Shown one piece after another: positions 55,546 through 61,542 of a stretch of 64,000 nt of DNA (positions are counted from its first letter, which is position 1; every line of letters begins with the position of its first letter). Made by a program: the position numbers and the translations under genes. The stretch is from Burkholderiaceae bacterium. Its GTDB lineage: Bacteria > Pseudomonadota > Gammaproteobacteria > Burkholderiales > Burkholderiaceae_B. The DNA is taken from positions 124,001 through 188,000 of the forward strand of contig JAGOAJ010000001.1 of NCBI GenBank assembly GCA_017983955.1. Direction: 5' to 3'. Under the pieces are notes generated by a model, which was not told the DNA's origin, made no database searches, and saw only the letters and a program-made list of their open reading frames with translations.

Positions 55546-56049
55546 TTATTTGGCGCGCTGCCTGAACTTCCAAGGTGCTTGCGCCTGGCGATTCGCCCAT
55601 AGCCCCAAGCGCTGATCACGGGCTTGGTCTTGCAGGGTATATAGCGATTTATCAATCACGTAATGATCGTAAACCCAGGCTGAACCTGACTTGACCATGG
55701 CCGCATTCACCCCCACGCCATTACAAGAGACTTGCCCCAACATGCGGTTGTACTGATCCCTGCCAGGTTGCTGAATTTGTGCCGTAGCGCCCACAGGACA
55801 TAGGGAACGCAAATAGTCTCGAGATTTGATACCATGCGCCTGGTCCAGTTCGGGGGCATCGATTTGATCCATGCGAACCGGAATGGTTTTTTTGTCGCCG
55901 GGGCAACGCACTCGCATGCTATCTCCATCGTGTACTGACGTTACCTTGCAGAGCAGTTCAGCCGCTGGTGTTTCGGCCCTGACAGGCGAACTCACCAGGA
56001 CACCCATAGGCACCAAGAAAAGAAAACGCAGCAGCGTCCGGTTCAACAT
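55546..56049 (-). CDS. Secreted thermonuclease-family (SNase) protein
   Basis: Staphylococcal-nuclease-like protein of 167 residues with a signal peptide (about 1-25, ending VSSPVRAE), so periplasmic or secreted. Motifs SVHDGDSMRVRC, RMDQIDAPELDQ and RMLGQVSCNGVGVNAAMVKSGSAWVY correspond to the OB-fold metal and active-site regions. Three to four cysteines may form disulfides, which is unlike S. aureus nuclease. ATG at 56049 has AAAGGGAAG upstream; the longer frame to 56103 lacks one. Monocistronic by spacing. Confidence 0.88.
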   Translation of the reverse strand: MLNRTLLRFLFLVPMGVLVSSPVRAETPAAELLCKVTSVHDGDSMRVRCPGDKKTIPVRMDQIDAPELDQAHGIKSRDYLRSLCPVGATAQIQQPGRDQYNRMLGQVSCNGVGVNAAMVKSGSAWVYDHYVIDKSLYTLQDQARDQRLGLWANRQAQAPWKFRQRAK

Positions 56050-56142
56050 AGACTTCCCTTTAAGGTAGCCATCGCCATCAAGAGCGTGGTTAAAGCACAA
56101 CAAGGTTGATAAATTTGCGCCCTATTGTACCTAGCATCAGCC

Positions 56143-56215
56143 CTAGCCTAGGCTAGCTTGATCGCGATGCTCATCAAATAGCATCGAATTCTATATATCA
56201 AATAGATATATAGAA
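56143..56215. promoter_or_regulatory. Three successive inverted repeats upstream of the YeeE/YedE gene
   Basis: Within the 244-base gap: CTAGCCTAGGCTAG (56143-56156, perfect palindrome); CGATGCT and AGCATCG (56165-56171 / 56180-56186); and TTCTATATATC and GATATATAGAA (56189-56199 / 56205-56215, 11-bp perfect arms, five-base spacer). The AT-rich dyad looks like an operator of an ArsR-type repressor; BigR-type persulfide sensors act on AT-rich operators and control YeeE/YedE genes in other bacteria. No repressor gene is adjacent. Confidence 0.65.
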
Positions 56216-56293
56216 ATACAAAAACATTATTTATCCTAATAACAATAAGCACGTAGACTGAACAAACTCTTACTTGTCGATTCAATTTTTACT

Positions 56294-57523
56294 ATGACCA
56301 CCAGTTCCACCCTTGCTCTATCCAGACCCACACTGCTGTCTCGCATCAATACACTCCCCCTGCTGATCTCTTTAGTCTTGCTTGTTGCCGGCGCCTTGTA
56401 TTTGAATGACAACATCAGCGGCCAGCATGCCGCTCTATGGATAGTGGGTGCTTTGCTGGGTGTCACGCTATACCATTCGGCCTTTGGGTTCACCCAAGCC
56501 TGGCGCGTGTTTGTGTCTGATCGTCGTGGTGCGGGCTTGCGTGCACAAATGCTGATGCTGGCCTTTGGCGTATTACTGTTTTTCCCCTTTCTGGCGCAAG
56601 GCAGCCTGGGCGGACAAGCGGTCGGCGGCTTTATCGCACCACCAGGGCTTTCAGTCGTATTGGGCGCTTTCATCTTTGGTATAGGCATGCAGCTAGGTGG
56701 CGGTTGCGCCTCTGGCACCTTGTTTGCCGTGGGTGGCGGCAATACCCGCATGCTAGTCACGCTGTTTTTCTTTGTAGTGGGTTCAGTGTTGGCCCTTATG
56801 GTCTTCCCCTGGTGGAATGCCCTGCCCGCGCTAAAGCCAACCTCACTGGTCAAAACGTGGGGGCTATGGCCTGCTTTGCTTAGTAACCTGACCGTGTTTG
56901 GCGCTATCGCCCTGTTGACCGTCAAACTGGAAAAGCGCCGTCATGGTCAACTGATATCCAGTGCTACCCAGTCTGGACAAAGCGCCAGTCTGCTGCGCGG
57001 CCCTTGGCCCTACGCTTGGGGCGCCATCGCCCTGGTGCTGCTGAATTTTGCCACGCTGGCAATTAGCGGGCGCCCGTGGGGCATTATGTCGGCCTTTGCG
57101 TTGTGGGGCTCAAAAGGCTTAATCGCCCTGGATACAGTAATAGACCCCACCCAATGGGATTACTGGGAGCGCGATCTTATGCCCCTAATGGATCCCATCA
57201 GCCACGACTTCACCTCTGTCATGGATATTGGTCTGGTCCTGGGCGCCTTGGCCGCCGCCGCCGTGGCAGGAAAATTCGCCCCAGTATGGAGAATCCCCCT
57301 ACCTTCGCTGCTGGGTGCCATCGTTGGCGGCATCTTGCTGGGGTTTGGCTCCAGGCTGGCCTACGGGTGCAATATTGGCGCTTACTTCAGCGGCATACTG
57401 TCAGGTAGCTTGCACGCCTGGATATGGTTACCCGCCGCTTTTGCCGGTAGCGCTGTCGGTGTCTACTTGCGTCCCTGGTTTGGCCTGCAGGTAGAAAAAA
57501 CACCGCCACCCTCTAGTTGCTAA
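56294..57523 (+). CDS. YeeE/YedE-family sulfur-compound transporter
   Basis: Polytopic inner-membrane protein of 409 residues with about ten hydrophobic helices in two repeats. The conserved cysteine motifs QLGGGCASGT (first half) and RLAYGCNIGAYFSGI (second half) are those of the thiosulfate transporter TsuA/YeeE and relatives. A role in uptake of thiosulfate or a similar sulfur species is inferred. No yeeD/TusA-like partner gene is next to it. An AT-rich dyad in its promoter region suggests control by a repressor. Confidence 0.88.
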   Translation: MTTSSTLALSRPTLLSRINTLPLLISLVLLVAGALYLNDNISGQHAALWIVGALLGVTLYHSAFGFTQAWRVFVSDRRGAGLRAQMLMLAFGVLLFFPFLAQGSLGGQAVGGFIAPPGLSVVLGAFIFGIGMQLGGGCASGTLFAVGGGNTRMLVTLFFFVVGSVLALMVFPWWNALPALKPTSLVKTWGLWPALLSNLTVFGAIALLTVKLEKRRHGQLISSATQSGQSASLLRGPWPYAWGAIALVLLNFATLAISGRPWGIMSAFALWGSKGLIALDTVIDPTQWDYWERDLMPLMDPISHDFTSVMDIGLVLGALAAAAVAGKFAPVWRIPLPSLLGAIVGGILLGFGSRLAYGCNIGAYFSGILSGSLHAWIWLPAAFAGSAVGVYLRPWFGLQVEKTPPPSSC

Positions 57524-57619
57524 GCACTGGACAAAAAAACAGCAAAGCAATATTCAGTGGCCTAGACAGGCTTACACTCTTAAATAAATATTTAAATAAA
57601 CCCTCTAAGTCACTAATTT

Positions 57620-57640
57620 ATTAGCAATTTCTGCTAATAT
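57620..57640 (+). promoter_or_regulatory. Possible pbpG promoter with overlapping dyad
   Basis: ATTAGCA (57620-57626) and TGCTAAT (57632-57638) form a 7-bp inverted repeat, and TAATAT (57635-57640) could be the -10 box of pbpG. The surroundings (57570-57640) are markedly AT-rich. No strong -35 match is visible. Confidence 0.4.
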
Positions 57641-57673
57641 CCCTACAGTCAACCTGCCTGTAGAAGCCTAGCC

Positions 57674-58660
57674 ATGCCCATTACTCAGCACTCAGCCCCG
57701 TCCCGCCTATTCTTATGGCCTCTTATCGGCTTGCTGATGCTGCTCCCTTTGGGAAACTACAATCAGGCTCAGGCCCAAACCCGACCTGTCGCCATAGACT
57801 CAAGCGGCCATGTTCGCTCAAAAATCGTCACGCGCCAAAATTTGCGACAAGCCACACAAGGTCCTACCGCACCAGCGGACATGGCCATAGAGCCCCTGAC
57901 CACTCAGGCCATGTTGCAGTCCGAAGTGGCTTTTGTGCAAGATCTAAGCAGCGCCGACGTCCTGTACGATAAAAATAGCGACGCTGTACGCCCCATTGCT
58001 TCGATTTCCAAACTGATGACTGCCCTTATCGTGGCCGAATCAGGACTAGCTCTGGATCAAATGCTGAAAATCAGCGACGCTGATGTAGATCGTCTACGTA
58101 ATTCACGCTCACGCCTGACCGTAGGCACTGAACTAAGCCGTGCCGATATGCTGCACCTGGCGCTGATGTCCTCTGAAAATCGTGCCGCCCATGCGCTGGG
58201 ACGCCACTACCCCGGAGGCATGCCCGCCTTTGTGCGCGCCATGAACGACAAAGCCCGAGCCTTAGGGATGCGCAGCACGCAATTCGTAGAGCCCACCGGA
58301 CTATCCGAAGAAAACGTATCTACGCCACGCGATCTGGTAAAACTGCTGCAAGCAACCAACAAACATCCTTTGATTCGACGCTATACCACCGACGACAGCT
58401 ACCAGATCGCCGCCAATAACGGGCGCCAACTGGTCTATAACAACACCAATCGGCTGGTACGCAACGCCAACTGGGATATCCAGGTGTCCAAAACCGGTTT
58501 CATCAACGAAGCTGGCGAGTGCCTGGTGATGCTGACTCGTATCGGCAACCGTGATCTGGCTATTGTGCTGCTGAACTCCACAGGTCGCTACTCTAGAGTA
58601 GCCGACGCCGTGCGTCTGCGTTCCTTACTGGAAAAAAGCACTATTCTGGCTATGCTGTAA
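57674..58660 (+). CDS. pbpG: D-alanyl-D-alanine endopeptidase (PBP7-like)
   Basis: Periplasmic low-molecular-weight penicillin-binding protein that cuts peptidoglycan cross-links. The 328 residues have a signal peptide (ending about residue 35, NQAQAQ), then the serine acyl-enzyme motifs: S110-I-S-K113, SEN in LMSSENRAAHALG and KTG in VSKTGFINEAG. No C-terminal amphipathic anchor as in DacA is seen, consistent with PBP7. The start has a poor ribosome binding site. An NRDE-domain gene follows after 13 bases. Confidence 0.9.
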   Translation: MPITQHSAPSRLFLWPLIGLLMLLPLGNYNQAQAQTRPVAIDSSGHVRSKIVTRQNLRQATQGPTAPADMAIEPLTTQAMLQSEVAFVQDLSSADVLYDKNSDAVRPIASISKLMTALIVAESGLALDQMLKISDADVDRLRNSRSRLTVGTELSRADMLHLALMSSENRAAHALGRHYPGGMPAFVRAMNDKARALGMRSTQFVEPTGLSEENVSTPRDLVKLLQATNKHPLIRRYTTDDSYQIAANNGRQLVYNNTNRLVRNANWDIQVSKTGFINEAGECLVMLTRIGNRDLAIVLLNSTGRYSRVADAVRLRSLLEKSTILAML

Positions 58661-58673
58661 CGGATAGCGCGGC

Positions 58674-59450
58674 ATGTGTATTGCTTATATCGCATTTGCT
58701 ACCCATCCTGACTGGCCACTGTTTATTGCCGCCAATCGCGACGAATTCCATAACCGGCCAACCCTGGCCGCCGCCCCCTGGCAAAGCAACAGCGATGTTA
58801 TTGGGGGTATAGACTGCCTGGGCAAAGGCAGTTGGCTGGGAGTCACCCAACAAGGGCGCTTTGCCTTACTGACCAACTTCAGGGAACCCGGAAAAACCAA
58901 TCCAACAGCGCCATCGCGCGGTGAACTGGTTAGCCGTTACCTGGATGGTGATATCGCGACAAAGCGCTATATGGCAGAAGTCCACCAGCAAGGGGCAGCC
59001 TACAACGGTTTTAATCTATTGGCGGGCGATGCAGACAGTGTCTGGTACGTAGGTAACCGCAGCAAGCAGTCTGAACCCGAACGTTTGGCGCCTGGCCGCT
59101 ATGTGGTGTCCAACCACCTATTGAACACCCCCTGGCCCAAGGCAGAGCGGCTACGACGTGCCTTGGACGCCTTGCCGCTGGATAGCCTGGAACAGTCGCT
59201 AAACCCCGTCTTTGCACTGCTGAAAGACCTAACCCCGGCCGATGACGATAACCTACCGGCAACGGGACTTAGTCTGGAGCAGGAACGCTTGCTAAGCAGC
59301 CCATTTATTATCAGCCCCAATTACGGCACCCGCTGCTCTACCATCATCGCCATGCACGCCAGTGGCCGTGTTTTTTTCAGCGAAGTCAGCTATAACCAGG
59401 CCGGCGTCACCACCGAACGTCACGACTGGCCCTTTGTGACTGCCGTGTAA
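58674..59450 (+). CDS. NRDE-domain (TANGO2-like) protein
   Basis: Cytoplasmic 258-residue protein with N-terminal Cys2 exposed after Met removal (MCIAYIAF), suggesting an Ntn-hydrolase-like fold, and the family signature AANRDEFHNRP near residues 20-30. TANGO2 relatives have been linked to haem trafficking in eukaryotes, but the bacterial function is not settled. It shares the direction of pbpG (13 bases before it); the imuA gene with its own SOS box follows. Confidence 0.85.
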   Translation: MCIAYIAFATHPDWPLFIAANRDEFHNRPTLAAAPWQSNSDVIGGIDCLGKGSWLGVTQQGRFALLTNFREPGKTNPTAPSRGELVSRYLDGDIATKRYMAEVHQQGAAYNGFNLLAGDADSVWYVGNRSKQSEPERLAPGRYVVSNHLLNTPWPKAERLRRALDALPLDSLEQSLNPVFALLKDLTPADDDNLPATGLSLEQERLLSSPFIISPNYGTRCSTIIAMHASGRVFFSEVSYNQAGVTTERHDWPFVTAV

Positions 59451-59485
59451 AACCCACCCTCAGGCCATAGTCAGCCCAGTATTTT

Positions 59486-59505
59486 TACTGTATATTTACA
59501 CAGTA
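59486..59505 (+). promoter_or_regulatory. LexA (SOS) box of the imuA-imuB-dnaE2 cassette
   Basis: TACTGTATATTTACACAGTA at 59486-59505 has perfect CTGT-N8-ACAG half sites and differs from the ideal E. coli sequence at only a few central bases. It lies 23 bases before the imuA ATG, where it would cover the promoter. LexA control of imu operons is well established in other bacteria, so DNA-damage induction is expected. Confidence 0.93.
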
Positions 59506-59528
59506 AAATTATTTCTAGGCAGAGACTT

Positions 59529-60227
59529 ATGGCTGGCTACACAACATCACCGGCGCTAAAACACCCCGAGCGCATACACCCAGCCTTGTGGCGCGGGTCT
59601 CAACTTGCGCGTCCCTATCATCCAACGCTGGCTACGGGCTTTAGCGCCCTGGACCAGGAACTGCCTGGTCAGGGCTGGCCTTTAAGCGCACTTATTGAAG
59701 TGATGCCTGCCCAGGACGGCATAGGGGAAATCCAGTTGCTGCAACCTGCACTGGCGCGGTTAGACAGCACGCGCAGCATTGCTTTGGTTGGGCCGCCTTA
59801 TGTGCCTCATTTCCATTGCTGGGTGAACTGGAAACTGGCGCATCAGCGCCTGCTATGGGTACAGCCATCGTCGATGGCAGACACTCTGTGGGCCACCGAA
59901 CAAATTCTTAAGCACAATGCCTGTTCTGCTGTCTTGTGCTGGGCAGACCATGTCCAGTCAGCAGCATTGCGCCGCTTGCACCAGGCAGCCACCCACAGCG
60001 CCAGCCTGTTCATCATGCTGCGCTCGCCCACTGCTGCCATACAGCCCAGCATTGCCCCCTTACGGCTGCGCCTGGACCCCCAGGCCCGGGGCGTATCCGT
60101 CTCCATACTTAAACGGCGTGGGCCCTGCAACCACCAGGCTATCGTCCTAAACCTATATCCCAACCACAAGGCCCGTCTTACGGAAAGCACTTATGTCACC
60201 TCTATGGATCAGCGTGTACCTGCCTGA
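59529..60227 (+). CDS. imuA: ImuA, translesion mutagenesis accessory protein
   Basis: RecA/SulA-like accessory protein of 232 residues that works with ImuB and DnaE2 in damage-induced mutagenesis. The family patterns HPALWRGSQLA, TGFSALDQELPGQGWPLSALIE and GIGEIQLLQPALAR are present. The Walker-like loop is degenerate, as in other proteobacterial ImuA proteins. It is directly downstream of a LexA box and overlaps imuB by 35 bases. Confidence 0.9.
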   Translation: MAGYTTSPALKHPERIHPALWRGSQLARPYHPTLATGFSALDQELPGQGWPLSALIEVMPAQDGIGEIQLLQPALARLDSTRSIALVGPPYVPHFHCWVNWKLAHQRLLWVQPSSMADTLWATEQILKHNACSAVLCWADHVQSAALRRLHQAATHSASLFIMLRSPTAAIQPSIAPLRLRLDPQARGVSVSILKRRGPCNHQAIVLNLYPNHKARLTESTYVTSMDQRVPA

Positions 60228-61509
60228 TCACTATCCACATCTGTGCCCAGCATCAACGCCTTTGCAGGCTATCGCCCTAAGCTTGTTGCAATACAGCCCT
60301 AGGTTGGCATTACTGGATGATCAGTCCCTGGTAATTGAAGTCAGCGCCAGCTTAAGCTTGTTCAAGGGCCCGCGTAACTTATGGCAGCGCATACTAGCCA
60401 GCTTGCAGAACATTGCAGTCACAGCCCGTACAGGAATGGCGCCTACCGCCTTGGGCGCCTGGCTGTTGGCGCGCCAAACCCAAACACCGCAACGACGTGT
60501 CCTACAAACCAGTACCTTGGCCCGGCTGCTGAATCCCTTGCCTATGGATTTGATCCCGGCTGCACTACCTTATTTGGCCTGGCTACACGGCATAGGCTGT
60601 TACACACTGAAGGATGCCCGCCAACTGCCACGTTCCGGGCTGCAGCAACGCAGCAGCACAGGCTTGTTGCAAGCACTGGATGCCGCCTACATCACCACCG
60701 CCACACCGGCTTACACCTGGTTTCAGGCACCCTTAAAATTTTCACAGCACTATCACCTGACCGAAAAACTGGAACACAGCAATGCCGTGCTGGCCGTCAG
60801 CCGACGGCTATTGGAACAACTATGCGGCTGGCTGCAAGCCAGTCATACGGCTGCGACCACGCTACACCTATCCATGCATCACGAAAAAGGCCGCCATGCC
60901 CGTCCCGCTACGCCGCTGGAATTAAGGTTGTCGCAAGATGCCTGGCTGCTGGAAGACTTCCTGCCACCCCTGACCCTTAGACTACAGGCCCTGGTCCTAC
61001 CCGCGCCTGTTATTTCACTACAGCTTAGCGTCACCGAAACCCGTCCACGCCAGGCCGTCAGTCAGGGTTTATTTCCCGAACCAGCACAATGGCAGCGCCA
61101 GGAAAAAAGGCTGCACGATTTGCTGCGTGCCCGCCTGGGACACGCTAGCCTGCAGCACACCCAACCTGTGGCCTCTTACTTACCAGAGCAGGCCAACCGT
61201 TGGCTAGACACAGATGAGCCTATCGACGCCACCCTAATCCCGCCACGCTTGGCGATTGCATCACGCCCTTTTTGGCTGCTACCCCAGCCTGTGGCGCTTA
61301 GCACACTCAATAACCAGCCTATATACAAAAATCAGCCCTTGCGACTAATCCAAGGCCCTGAACGTCTGGAAACCGACTGGTGGTCAGAACACGGTCATCA
61401 GCAGCGTGATTATTTTGTCGCGCTCGCCCCCAACGCCGTGCGCTACTGGATTTATCGTCAACAGAACACACTTAGCCTGCGCTGGTTTCTGCACGGTCTG
61501 TTTGCCTAG
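60193..61509 (+). CDS. imuB: ImuB, catalytically inactive Y-family polymerase homologue
   Basis: Hub protein of the mutasome, 438 residues, related to Y-family polymerases. The start SPLWISVYLPDHYPHL lacks the catalytic Asp of true Y polymerases, as expected for ImuB, and the palm/finger-like N-terminal half is followed by a little-finger-like region and a basic tail. It is somewhat shorter than many ImuB proteins (about 470-500). It begins inside the end of imuA (35-base overlap), so the two are translationally coupled; dnaE2 begins 34 bases after its stop. Confidence 0.88.
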   Translation: MSPLWISVYLPDHYPHLCPASTPLQAIALSLLQYSPRLALLDDQSLVIEVSASLSLFKGPRNLWQRILASLQNIAVTARTGMAPTALGAWLLARQTQTPQRRVLQTSTLARLLNPLPMDLIPAALPYLAWLHGIGCYTLKDARQLPRSGLQQRSSTGLLQALDAAYITTATPAYTWFQAPLKFSQHYHLTEKLEHSNAVLAVSRRLLEQLCGWLQASHTAATTLHLSMHHEKGRHARPATPLELRLSQDAWLLEDFLPPLTLRLQALVLPAPVISLQLSVTETRPRQAVSQGLFPEPAQWQRQEKRLHDLLRARLGHASLQHTQPVASYLPEQANRWLDTDEPIDATLIPPRLAIASRPFWLLPQPVALSTLNNQPIYKNQPLRLIQGPERLETDWWSEHGHQQRDYFVALAPNAVRYWIYRQQNTLSLRWFLHGLFA

Positions 61510-61542
61510 CTGTTTGCTAATGTCTATCCATCTTGCTATCCC

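Noticed and set aside
56236-56925. 229-codon minus-strand frame opposite the YeeE/YedE gene
   Set aside because: The composition (Ser/Pro/Lys-rich) is typical of antisense reading of a membrane protein; the plus-strand transporter motifs are decisive.
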